Positions 34,733 through 43,503 of a DNA stretch of 64,000 nucleotides are shown piece by piece. The notes under the pieces were generated by a model. That model had not been told where the DNA came from and did not search any database. It was given only the letters and a program-made list of their open reading frames with translations. The DNA lies in NCBI GenBank assembly GCA_964482035.1, contig CAYZVC010000002.1, forward strand, positions 124,001 through 188,000. Reading direction: 5' to 3'. The stretch's first letter is position 1. Each line of letters begins with the position of its first letter. Both the position numbers and the translations under genes were made by a program. Origin of the DNA: JANJWP01 sp964482035. Its GTDB lineage: Bacteria > Patescibacteriota > Gracilibacteria > BD1-5 > UBA2023.

Positions 34733-35425
34733 TTACGGACGGAACCACTTGTCTCCCAAGAATTCCTTCACGGTCTTCGAGGATATCCTGTGCACGGAAT
34801 CCTCGTACGCGAAACGGTACACTTCGCCCTTCCCGTCCCTCGCTACCATGAGGAGCTTGTTATGGTAGGAATAGAACTGGATCGTCGGAGCGGTCGCGTA
34901 CGGCTCCGTGTCAGCGAGGAGGACGAGGTTCTTGCGTTCGTCACCGCGGGCCGGATGGTTCCACATGCCGCAGTTCGGATCGAACCAGTTGTCGGAGAGT
35001 CTTGACCTTCCGCAATCGAAAACGTGCTTCGCGGTGTAAATCTCCGCGGTGGACGAGGTCATTTCGGAATATTTCCCGTTTCTGTAAATCACCGTTTGCG
35101 AGAGGATCGGTCTATTGGAGATTCTGGAATACACCGGAAAGACTTTGCGCACGTGCCCATATACGTAGGGCTTCCGTTCGGTCCCCGGCGGATAATCCGA
35201 GTGTTCGTCCGTGAATTTCGAATAATAATCTCGATAGTAACACATTTCGAGAGCTCAAGAAATGTGTCTGGCATCGACCCCTTCGTGGTATATGTTCCCG
35301 TACGGGTTCGTTACCGAGTCGAGCGCTCACGTCGAGGAACACTCTGCATCGAATGATGCCGAAGCCTGCGTATTGGCCGTAAAAACGGAAAATAGGAAAA
35401 CGAGGAATCTGAGAGCGTTTCGCAT
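34733..35425 (-). CDS. Secreted protein, paralogue of 35571-36254
   Basis: 230 residues with two TGA-Gly codons. Signal peptide MRNALRFLVFLFSVFTANTQ ending ASA. The mature part has SRLSDNWFDPNCGMW, APTIQFYSYHNKLLMVARDG and VKEFLGDKWFRP, which align along most of their length with the divergent neighbour (NRLSDNWMNPQC, ADRIQFYTYHTRLLLVARSA, VRAFLKEKWFKP). Six or so Cys, some shared. Family unknown. The two genes face away from each other across an AT-rich 145-bp gap. Stop TAA next to the tRNA fragment. Confidence 0.8.
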
Positions 35426-35570
35426 GTGGGGGCGTTTACGGTTTCGATAACGTTACCCGTGCACGAACCTTATCCAAACCGGTTTATTTTTCTTCACACG
35501 GGATTTAAGGTTTTTTTAAGAAATTTGAATATCTTCACCTGAAGAGTGTCGAAATCTTATAAAAATCATC

Positions 35571-36254
35571 TTGAAAACTTTCATCAGAACTGTTCTTGCT
35601 TCGGCAGGGCTCGCAAGTTTCGTTATTTTCACTATTCCCGCAGTCGCCCATGTCGACTGCGCTTGGACCGGGAGTTATCCGTCCGAAGAAACCGTATACG
35701 GGAACTTCTACCATTCCGGTGTTACGGAGCGCCACACGAAAGCGGTTTTCAAATGGTGCGTCTTGGGCGATTACTACGACCGCTCCATGTGGAACATATG
35801 GAACCGGCAGTGATTCATTCAAGAACCGTACGAGGAGGTTCGATTGGACAGGGCGTTTCCCGTCTATTCGCCAGTAACGGACGAGCCCTTGCTCGTGCAG
35901 ACGGTCGAATTCCGGGGCGGCGAATACTTCCAGATGATTTCGGTCACACCGAAGGCGCTCCTCTCGGTAAAGGACAACTGTTCCCAAAACCGCCTTTCCG
36001 ATAATTGGATGAACCCGCAGTGCGACAAGAAGGCGCACCAAAGCGAAGATAGGAAGAACACCTACCTGCTTTCGCGAAAAGAGCCGTACGCATCCGCCGA
36101 CCGGATCCAATTCTATACGTACCATACGCGTCTGCTTCTCGTCGCCAGATCGGCTTCCTGAGAGGTGACGGACTTCTCGTACGAGGATTCCAAACGTCCG
36201 TTAAGCGAAAGGACGGTTCGGGCTTTCTTAAAAGAGAAATGGTTTAAACCGTAA
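35571..36254 (+). CDS. Secreted protein, paralogue of 34733-35425
   Basis: 227 residues with two TGA-Gly codons. Signal peptide MKTFIRTVLASAGLASFVIF to about VAHV. Shares with its divergent neighbour the start (VDCAWTGSYPSEETVYGNFY vs the DAECSSTGALDS region), the FPVYS...T/SNRP/DEPLL block, RLSDNW.(N)PQC, IQFYTYH..LLLVAR, and the C-terminal KWFKP. The pattern looks like a small globular secreted domain of about 190 residues duplicated locally. Upstream region very AT-rich with TTATAA as a likely -10. Stop TAA. Confidence 0.8.
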
Positions 36255-36323
36255 AGGTCCGCAAGCGCGTCTTTTGAATTTTCATCGAATTCCATAGAAT
36301 CCGCCCATCCGTAATCCCGAAAC

Positions 36324-36767
36324 ATGCGCTATTGGCTTATGAAGTCCGAACCTTCGGAATACTCGATCGACCAGCTTGAAAAAGATGGACGATCATCTTG
36401 GTTCTGAGTCCGCAATTACCAGGCGCGCAATTTCATGTCGAAAGATATGGAAGAAGGCGACGGGGTCCTTTTCTACCATTCCAACTGCAAAATTCCGGGC
36501 GTCGTAGGCGTGGCCCGAGTCGCTTGAAAGGCTCATCCGGACGAAACCCAGTTTGCGGAAGGCAAATATTTCGAGCCCCGCGCCACCCGCGAGAAACCCG
36601 TTTGGTTCTGCGTCGACGTTCGTTTCGAAAGAAAGCTCCAGCAAACCTATTCGCTCCAGCAAATCCGTGAAAATCCCAAACTTTCCGGAATGAAACTCCT
36701 CCAAAAAGGGAGCCGGCTTTCGATAACTCCGGTTACGCGGGAAGAGTTCGAGGAAATCGTGACCTAA
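36324..36767 (+). CDS. EVE-domain protein (ThyN1-like)
   Basis: 147 residues, normal for a stand-alone EVE domain, with two TGA-Gly codons (WFGVRNYQ; VAGKAHPD). Motifs: MRYWLMKSEPSEYSIDQLEK, GVRNYQARNFM, MEEGDGVLFYHSNC, PGVVGVARVAGKAHPDETQF, RLSITPVTREEFEEI. EVE domains are PUA-like folds that bind modified bases in DNA or RNA; bacterial members are linked to RNA modification or to modification-sensing defence. Stop TAA overlaps by two bases the TAG of the convergent gene. Confidence 0.92.
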
Positions 36768-37354
36768 TTCGTTTTGATGGCGTAAAAGCTCCCCCATCCT
36801 CAACGGATTCGGACGTACGAGCCGCCGTAGGAAGCCATCATGTGTACGATTTTGTACGTCGTCGTGGTAGCGACGCTCACCTCGTACATCTGTTTTACCG
36901 GACAGTAATTCTGCGCGCAGGAATTCAGGCCGCCCTTCGATACCGTGTCGGCACTACTGGTCGTCGTCGAAAGGAACGGATGGTTGTAACTTGCCGGACT
37001 GAATGCCGTTATTCAATCGGAGTCGTAGAAAGTATCGTAGTACACGATCCAATTCCCCGGGGGCAGGGTGATGGTGTCGCCTATGTATACGTACGTACCA
37101 GCTGTGATATTGGTCGTTGATGGGCCGAACGTTCCGCTGATTTTCGTGACCACGGGGGTCGCCGTTCTCGTATCGAGTTCGAGGATGGAATTCACCATGC
37201 GGTTCCATGAAGCGACGGAAACCTGGTTTCCCGCGGATTTGAGATCCGACGCCGTCAATCCTGCGGAAAGGGCCGCGTATGCCCCCGAAAGCGAGACGAA
37301 GGTAAAGAAGAACGCTGCTGCGGAATACGCGGACTTTTTGATTGATGCGTCCAT
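36764..37354 (-). CDS. Secreted protein related to the fibre N-terminal region
   Basis: 196 residues with two TGA-Gly codons. Signal MDASIKKSAYSAAAFFFTFV to AYAA. The next segment LTASDLKSAGNQVSVASWNR MVNSILELD resembles the MWNKLIDNVADV helix of the fibre protein at 26866. The rest is beta-rich (NITAGTYVYIGDTITLPPGN WIVYYDTFY) with two Cys, ending GGWGSFYAIKTN. Possibly a short fibre or pilus accessory without VGIGT repeats. Convergent with the EVE gene; stops overlap and no terminator hairpin is visible. Confidence 0.7.
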
Positions 37355-37432
37355 GCTCGGGAAAATTGCGGATACGCATCCACTTTATCACTTTCTTTGA
37401 GCGGAACAATCGAGTTTTCGTTCGCGGAACTC

Positions 37433-37460
37433 TTCACAATTCATAATTTTTACGTATAAA
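37433..37460 (+). promoter_or_regulatory. Promoter of 37489 gene
   Basis: TTCACA (37433-37438), 16-bp spacer, TATAAA (37455-37460), 28 bases before the start. Confidence 0.6.
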
Positions 37461-37488
37461 TATTCCCGTAATCCGAACGGGACATTCC

Positions 37489-38586
37489 ATGGAAGAGAAC
37501 GCCGCACGAGAAGCACATTCCCCGTTCGCCGCCGATTCGCGGCTGCATCCCGGGCCGACCGGGGATTTTGCTGACCAGAAAAGGCTCTATGACGAAATCG
37601 TCGCTCCGCACGAAGGCGAGCTTTCGGTTTCGTTCGGCCGCGTACGCAATTTCGTGGACGACGTGATGACCGAGGCCCAAGCCCGGCTTTGGTTCGAATA
37701 CCCCGAAACGACCAGGAAGGATTTCGAAAACAAGGACGCTTCGCCGCTTTTCGGATATCCGGACGGTTGTTGCCTGATGATCGTCGAAAAGACGCTCGGG
37801 ATTTTCCATTGGATTTTGGACGAAGAGGCTCCGTACCTCGTCGATTTTATCGAAAAGGGCGGAGTCGTGGCAAAGCGCTGGGGCGGATACAAGACTGTCG
37901 ACGGCCGCGAATATTTGCAGAATTTCATCCAAGTAGGCGATCGGATTTGGGATGTCGCGTACGAGGAAATGGAACCGGGGGAAAAGCGCAAAGTTTCGGT
38001 TTCCCGGATTTCGGAAGGAAAATACCGCAATTTCGAAACGCTGCCGGAAATGATTTCGGCTACCGAGAAATACTACGCTGGAACCCGGCACTACCCGTCC
38101 CCGAACCTCATCGGCTGGATTGGGGTATTCCACTCGAACCTCGTTTTCCATGAGGAAACCGGGTATCTCATGAGCGCGGGGGGAAACTTGTATTTCGGTT
38201 TCGATGAAGTGGAAAAATACCTGCGCGGAACGCCGGATTTCGGACATGACGAAAACGTCGAGCGCCGCATGCTCGCCGTCGTGGCGGATATTCTCGCGTT
38301 CGAGCGGGAAAGTTTGACCGAAGTCGAGAAATTCATGCTCGAGGAAATCGCTTTCCATCTCCAGAGGCCGTTCGAAAAGCGCGTGAACCTCGACAGGCAG
38401 ATCGTCCACGCCCGGAATTTTTTCAAACACCAGGCCGGACGTTTGGGAATATCCAAAGAAGAAGCCTTCGAAGAGCTTTCGCACATCGTCGACTGCGTGA
38501 TGGCCCGCGTTTCGAACGAATACTACGACCGTCTTCATGAAGAACGCGTCGCTTCCGGCTTGGTCGACGCTAAGAAACCGGTATAG
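37489..38586 (+). CDS. Cytoplasmic protein of unknown function
   Basis: 365 residues from ATG 37489 (MEENAAREAHSPFAADSRLH). No signal peptide or membrane segment. It is acidic and soluble, with a FGYPDGCCLMIVEKTLGIFH segment near the middle, a beta-rich VGDRIWDVAYEEMEPG, and a helical end (RLGISKEEAFEELSHIVDCV). I recognise no family. It is 23 bases upstream of the ABC exporter and may be co-expressed. No TGA. Stop TAG. Confidence 0.75.
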   Translation: MEENAAREAHSPFAADSRLHPGPTGDFADQKRLYDEIVAPHEGELSVSFGRVRNFVDDVMTEAQARLWFEYPETTRKDFENKDASPLFGYPDGCCLMIVEKTLGIFHWILDEEAPYLVDFIEKGGVVAKRWGGYKTVDGREYLQNFIQVGDRIWDVAYEEMEPGEKRKVSVSRISEGKYRNFETLPEMISATEKYYAGTRHYPSPNLIGWIGVFHSNLVFHEETGYLMSAGGNLYFGFDEVEKYLRGTPDFGHDENVERRMLAVVADILAFERESLTEVEKFMLEEIAFHLQRPFEKRVNLDRQIVHARNFFKHQAGRLGISKEEAFEELSHIVDCVMARVSNEYYDRLHEERVASGLVDAKKPV

Positions 38587-38609
38587 TCGGGCAATCATTT
38601 CCCAAACTG

Positions 38610-40367
38610 ATGTTTCCCACCAAACAAGAATTCCTCGCGTTCTACGCCCCCGTCCGTCCGAATATCAGGCATGCCGCGGCGCACCTCGTCTTTCGACTTT
38701 CCCTTCTCGCTCTCGCCATCTACATCGCGAACGAAACGGGAAAAATCGTCACGCTCATCTCCAAGGGGGCGGCGTTTTCTGACGTACTCGCGACCGGCGA
38801 ACACGTATTCCTCGCCATCGGGCTTTCCATTCTCCTCCTGATTTTCACCATCTGGCAGAAGGCCGGCTGGCCGCATGTCGAATCACGCATGATGCGCGAA
38901 GCCCGACGTCAAATTTTCGCCGAATACCTCGGAAAGGAAGTTTCCGTAACGGAAGCGACGGGCAAGACCATCGGCCTGTTCGAAACGGGTATCCAATCCT
39001 GGGTGAAGATCGCTTGGCTTTTCGCTATCGAATTCCCGCTCGACGTCACCGCGTTCGTCGCGGTGTTCTGTTATCTCGCGTACACCGAGCTCTGGCTCCT
39101 GCCCATCATCGGCGCGTACGTGGTGGTGACGACTTGGCTGATGCTCGGATTCCAAGGGAAAATCGAACCTCTCCGCAAATACCGCACCAAGCTTTTCGAA
39201 TGACGTTCCCGCACCTTCGTTCGCGCCATCATGGAACGTCGAACGGTTTTCATGTACGGGGCGGTCGCCGACGAGCTCGAGCACCTGAACCGGTGGGAAT
39301 CCGAAATAGAAACCAACGTCGATAAGCTGGCCAATATCCGAATGCCGCTGTACCGGTTTCCGCAGTACTTCTTGGACTTTCTCAAGATGTCGGTCGTATT
39401 GACGCTCACGTACTTCGTGATTTCCGGTCGCGCGCAGATGGGCGACGTGGTTTCGGCGTCGATCGCGTTCGGCATTTTGGACAAGTACTTCCAGGGTTTG
39501 GTGGATTCTTTCCAATCGTTCGCCGACGAGCAGACCAACTACCGCCGACTTCGCGAATACCTCGACGGCATGGACGAGTTCCGCAGATACCGCGAGGGGG
39601 AGATTTTCGTTCCCGGAAAGGGTGATTTGTCCTTCGAAGGGGTGACGTTCTCGTACGTCGAGGGTAAAGACGCGGTGTTCCGTAACCTTTCCCTCGAATT
39701 CGAAGGCGGAAAGAAGACCGCCATCGTCGGTCGCAGCGGGGCGGGGAAGTCCACCATCGTAAAGCTTCTCCTGGGCATCTCGGTTCCTGATTCGGGCAAG
39801 GTCATCGCGGATGGACAAGACGTGGCATCACTCCGTCTCGATTCGTATTTTCCGCATGTCGGATACCTTCCGCAGGAGCCTTCGGTGTTCGACGGCACGA
39901 TCCGCGAAAACCTCCGCTACGGATTGGAACGCGATACTTCGGAAGAAGAATTGAAAACCGCGCTCCGTCACGCGCGCTGCGACTTCGTGGAGAAAATGCC
40001 GGACGGTTTGGAGACTGAAATCGGCGAGCGGGGAATCCGGTTGTCGGGCGGCGAACGCCAACGTTTGGCCATCGCCCGCATTTTCTTGCGCAATCCGAGG
40101 GTATTGGTACTGGACGAACCGACTTCGGCGCTCGATTCGTTCTCTGAGGCGGCGGTTACCGAAGCGCTCCACGAACTCTTTTCGGAAAAAACGGTCATCG
40201 TCGTGGCGCACCGCCTGCAGACCGTGAAAGAAGCTGACAAGATCGTGGTGATGGGGGAGGGGAAAGTCCTCGAATCCGGTACGCACGCCGAACTCATCGC
40301 CATGGGCGGGGAGTATTCGAAGATGGTCGACCTGCAGGACGGCAGCCTGAAATCGGACGGCGAGTAA
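38610..40367 (+). CDS. ABC exporter, fused membrane and ATPase domains
   Basis: 585 residues with one TGA-Gly (39201-39203). N-terminal half: membrane helices (LSLLALAIYIANETGKIVTL, HVFLAIGLSILLLIFTIW, PLDVTAFVAVFCYLAY, LLPIIGAYVVVTTWLML, MSVVLTLTYFVISG). C-terminal ATPase: Walker A VGRSGAGKSTIVKLLLG, Q-loop VGYLPQEPSVFDG, signature RLSGGERQRLAIARI, Walker B RVLVLDEPTSALD, H-loop VIVVAHRLQT. This is the MsbA/type I exporter layout; a homodimer would export lipids, peptides or drugs. No substrate clue. Stop TAA. Confidence 0.93.
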
Positions 40368-40383
40368 AAGTCGTTTTTCACAC

Positions 40384-40410
40384 TTGCCTTTCTTAAAAAA
40401 TCCATAATAT
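40384..40410 (+). promoter_or_regulatory. Promoter of tRNA-Pro
   Basis: TTGCCT (40384-40389), 15-bp spacer, TAATAT (40405-40410), 12 bases before the tRNA. Confidence 0.55.
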
Positions 40411-40421
40411 GTACCGGCTGT

Positions 40422-40498
40422 CGGAGACTGGCGCAATTGGCTAGCGCACACGCTTCGGGTGCGTGGGGTTGTGGGTTCGAGTCCCGCGTCTCCGACCA
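40422..40498 (+). tRNA. tRNA-Pro (anticodon CGG)
   Basis: 77 nt with encoded CCA. Acceptor CGGAGAC / GTCTCCG, D arm GGCGCAATTGGCTAGCGC, anticodon arm CACGCTTCGGGTGCGTG with CGG, T arm GTGGGTTCGAGTCCCGC. Followed by a terminator and then structured repeat family B, whose end copies the tRNA 3' sequence. Confidence 0.93.
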
Positions 40499-40500
40499 TC

Positions 40501-40547
40501 GACAATTAAAAAAGGCTTCCGTGAAAACGGGGGCCTTTTTTATTGTC
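40501..40547 (+). terminator. Terminator after tRNA-Pro
   Basis: GGCTTCCGT / ACGGGGGCC with GAAA loop, T-rich 3' side; extended by GACAAT / ATTGTC. Confidence 0.8.
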
Positions 40548-40560
40548 GTTTTTTCGAAAT

Positions 40561-40679
40561 CGCGGGACTCGAAACCGCTGGCACACGGGCGAGCGGAGCG
40601 AGTCCGGGAGAAAGCCGCCGAAGCGGCTTTCCATGCCAAGGCGTTTTCCGAAGCGGAGCGGAGGAAAAAGAGTCCCGCG
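40561..40679 (+). repeat. Structured repeat family B, copy 2 (next to tRNA-Pro)
   Basis: About 119 bp: outer arms CGCGGGACTC (40561-40570) and GAGTCCCGCG (40670-40679) pair perfectly; inside are GGGC/GTCC, AAAGCCGC CGAA GCGGCTTT, and TTTTCCG/CGGAGCGGA-type hairpins, a cloverleaf-like plan. The right end GAGTCCCGCGTCTCCG repeats the 3' end of the adjacent tRNA-Pro exactly. Homologous to 3517-3642 beside tRNA-Ser. No credible ORF. Confidence 0.8.
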
Positions 40680-40689
40680 TCTCCGCTCC

Positions 40690-41427
40690 TTATTCCCCCA
40701 ACTTCTTGAACAGCAACCGAAAAACCTTCTTCTGGAAGTCCGCGATTTCCTTGGATTCGATGAGGATCGAAGTCTCGGTATTGAAGTCCACGTACGAAAC
40801 CTTGTCGCCGTAGATGGTGAAGATGACGTCGTCGTCGAAATCGTCCATGTCCGAGCTGATCACCCGCGTTTCGCGCTCCAATTTGGGGCGTTTTTTGGCG
40901 GCCGTCTTTTCGGACATGATGATGAGCCGGCCGATGCCTTTGCGGTCGCGCTCGGGTTTGTAGTCTTTGGGAATATAGCGCTCGTTGATAGTGTCGACGT
41001 CGACTTCGCTCGTGATTCGGTAGAAAACCCCGCCCTCAGGAAGCGTGGCGGCGATGTCGCGGTACGAGTCTCGGATGCCGTCGGCGCCTTTTCGGAACAC
41101 CACGTTGGTCTTCCGTTCGAGGTTGCGGTATTTCTCCTCGAGTTCGCGGATTCCGCCCTGGTGGCTTTTCTGCCGTTCTTCGAAAGCCTCGTTGATCTTG
41201 GAAGGGGGTGCCGGAACGTACGAAGTCCGCTTACCCTCGACCACCGGCAATACGAATCCGGAATCGAGAAGTCCCGGGAGCAGACGGTAGATCTGCGTAC
41301 GGTGCAGGCCCGTATGGCGGGCGATGTCCGAAACGCCGCCTTTTCCGTGTTCCAAAAGGGCGAGGTAAGTTTCCGCAGCCTGCGGATTCAGTCCCACATT
41401 CTCCAAAATCTTTATGAACGACTTCAT
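40690..41427 (-). CDS. TrmB-family transcriptional regulator
   Basis: 245 residues from ATG 41427 (MKSFIKILENVGLNPQAAET). N-terminal winged helix: AETYLALLEHGKGGVSDIARHTGLHRTQIYRLLPGLLDSGFV, the TrmB helix-turn-helix. A coiled-coil linker (ERQKSHQGGIRELEEKYRNL) leads to a phospholipase D-like effector domain (GVFYRITSEVDVDTINERY, DDVIFTIYGDKVSYVD). TrmB proteins sense sugars in archaea and some bacteria; the ligand here is unknown. A 12-bp palindrome in its promoter suggests autoregulation. Divergent from the CYTH gene. No TGA. Stop TAA. Confidence 0.85.
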   Translation of the reverse strand: MKSFIKILENVGLNPQAAETYLALLEHGKGGVSDIARHTGLHRTQIYRLLPGLLDSGFVLPVVEGKRTSYVPAPPSKINEAFEERQKSHQGGIRELEEKYRNLERKTNVVFRKGADGIRDSYRDIAATLPEGGVFYRITSEVDVDTINERYIPKDYKPERDRKGIGRLIIMSEKTAAKKRPKLERETRVISSDMDDFDDDVIFTIYGDKVSYVDFNTETSILIESKEIADFQKKVFRLLFKKLGE

Positions 41428-41484
41428 TTGAAACGGAACGTAACGAATTATTTCCCTACGAATTTCCTTTATAATAAAGCATTC

Positions 41485-41496
41485 GTGAAATTTCAC
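41485..41496. promoter_or_regulatory. Palindromic operator candidate for TrmB
   Basis: GTGAAATTTCAC lies between the TrmB and CYTH genes, between a TTTAGT and a TTATTA that could be the TrmB -35 and -10 boxes. Confidence 0.5.
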
Positions 41497-41584
41497 TAAA
41501 CCATTTGTTACAAACTTGTGACGGAAAAGTAAAAAACTTCGAGGCGTACGTACTATCCGCGGCGTTATCCGTAACGTCCGTAAC

Positions 41585-42202
41585 ATGAAAGAAAGCGCGT
41601 TCCCGTTTCCCGAGGTGGAGGCCAAGATCGTCGAAGTCGACAAAAACCGTGACGAAATACGTCTTCTCGAACTTGGGGCGAAATTCGTTTCCCAAAAGGA
41701 GCTCGTCGCCGTTTGGATGGAATGACACGGTAAGAAATTCCGCGTACGCAAAGAAGGGGACGATACGAAAATCGAATCCAAAACCGCCATCTTCGCCGAC
41801 GGGGGAATCAAGGCGTGCGAAGAGGTCGGATTCGGCGCCGATTCCTTCGAAGGGGCGTTGCGGTTCTTCAAGACGTTGGGATTTTCCGAAACCTCCCGCA
41901 ACATCAAAGACCGCGTCACCTACCTGCTCGGCCTCGGCTGCGGATCGACCGCGGAAATCGTGTTCGATTCGTACTCCGACCTCGACGGCATGGAAATCCC
42001 CGCGCTCATCGAAATCGAGGTGGCTGAGCTTCCGGATTCCGTCGTCGAAGAATGCGCCGGCGACGTAGCGGAACTGACGGCCGCGATGCGCGAAAAGATC
42101 GTCACCGCGGCCGGGCTCCTGGGGTATGCCGAAGGCGACCTCAAAGACTGGAGCGCCCGCGAACTCTCCGCGCATTACCGCGCCTCGGGGCTTGCGGCGT
42201 AG
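41585..42202 (+). CDS. CYTH-domain protein (CyaB/thiamine-triphosphatase type)
   Basis: 205 residues with one TGA-Gly. EVEAKIVEVD at the start is the ExExK signature of CYTH triphosphate-tunnel enzymes; KKFRVRKEGDDTKIESKTAI supplies the basic residues that bind triphosphate, and IPALIEIEVAELP the second acidic strand. These enzymes act on triphosphates (thiamine-PPP, inorganic PPPi) or make cAMP. Start ATG 41585 follows CGTCCGTAAC. Stop TAG. Confidence 0.88.
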
Positions 42203-42259
42203 CGGGTTTTTGTAATCTCGGGGGTTTGTGGTATTATTCGGCTCGAACCCGTTTTTCCC

Positions 42260-43435
42260 ATGGAACTCTCCCGACAAACCAAGACCAACGCGGCCATCGC
42301 GTACTTCTTCCTCGGCCCCATTTTCCTTTTGGCGTCGCGCAATCCGAATTTCGGCGACCCGTTCGTCCGTTCGCACGCCAAGGCCGGCACGAAGGCGGTC
42401 TTCTTCTACCTGATCGCGTTCTTTGCGTATTCGCATTACCTCGCGACCTACCTCTCGTTCCCGGTGCCGTTCGTTCCCGTAACGGCCGACCGCATCGCGT
42501 CCGTAGTAATCCTGGCCCTGCTCTTCGCGACCCTTCTGCGGGGAATGACCCGCGCCCACGCGGGCATGCCACCGGCGAAAACGTTCGAAATCCCGGGTTT
42601 CTCCTGACTCGAAACCGATCTCGCTCCGGTGGGGCAACTTTCCGAAACCGATCGCACCCTCGCGCTCATGAGTTTCGTCCCGCTCTTCGGAGTGGTGGTT
42701 TCCGCCCGCAAGCCCACCGTCGCCAACGTTCTGGGTTGCCGCGCAGGCTCGCTTTTCTTCACGTTCTACGCGTTTTTGTGGACTTCGGGGGCCGATGCTA
42801 CCCTCATGGCCGCCACGCTCGCCTACGCCGTGTTTTTCGTTACCGTCGGCGCAACGCTTTTCACTACCGGAAAAATTCCGCTCGAACCGCTCCTCGCTTC
42901 GATACCGTCGCTCGAAATGCTTTGGTCGGTCGTTCGCGCTCTTCCGGAATTCTTCGTAAAAATCGTGAAGGCAGCTTTCGGAAAGAACCAGGAACTCTCG
43001 TTCCCTAAGACGCTTGCGGCTCTCCATACCCGCGACGTCGCCTTCGAAGCCATGATGGACAAGGCGTTCTCCGAATCGTCTTTTCCGTTCTCTCCGAAAC
43101 TCGCGGCGTTCCCGGGAGTGAACCTCGTGTTCCTTCCACGTCTGCTTTCTTCTTCGCCGTACCGGTACGCGCTCGCGGCGGGGCAGGGAATCGCCATCAC
43201 CGCCGTATACGCGGCGCTCGTTTTCTTTTACGGGTTTACCAATCCGTACCAGATCTGTCTGCTCCCGGCCATCGCGCTCGTGCTCGGGAACGTCGAAATC
43301 CGCCCGTTCTACCGTATCCCGGTGCTCTACGAACTCTACTCGCTCGTAGGGGTGCTCACGTTCGGCCTCATGAACCGCGCCCGCAAGATGAAGGAGACTT
43401 CCGCCAAGGAAACCTCGGTGAGCTTCAAGGTGTAG
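42260..43435 (+). CDS. Multi-pass membrane protein, N-terminus DUF4870/Tic20-like
   Basis: 391 residues with one TGA-Gly (42605-42607). Residues 1-60 (TNAAIAYFFLGPIFLLASRN, PFVRSHAKAGTKAVFFYLIA) fit the aalaY...P......pF.r.Ha.qg pattern of DUF4870/Tic20-like proteins; seven or so hydrophobic helices follow, including a second related stretch (MSFVPLFGVVVSARKPTVAN). The middle of about 100 residues (SFPKTLAALHTRDVAFEAMM) is soluble. Function unknown. Stop TAG followed by a terminator. Confidence 0.7.
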
Positions 43436-43445
43436 GATTACGGAC

Positions 43446-43477
43446 GAAAAAATCCCCCGGTCTTGTCGGGGGATTTC
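43446..43477 (+). terminator. Terminator of 42260 gene
   Basis: AAAAAATCCCCCG / CGGGGGATTT hairpin; T-tract moderate, convergent gene on the other side. Confidence 0.75.
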
Positions 43478-43503
43478 GTTTTCAATGCCGAAGAAGTTCC
43501 TTT

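Noticed and set aside
41456..43027. 523-codon antisense frame across the CYTH and DUF4870-like genes
   Set aside because: Both forward genes are supported by motifs once TGA is Gly; the reverse protein is Arg/Glu/Gly-rich nonsense.
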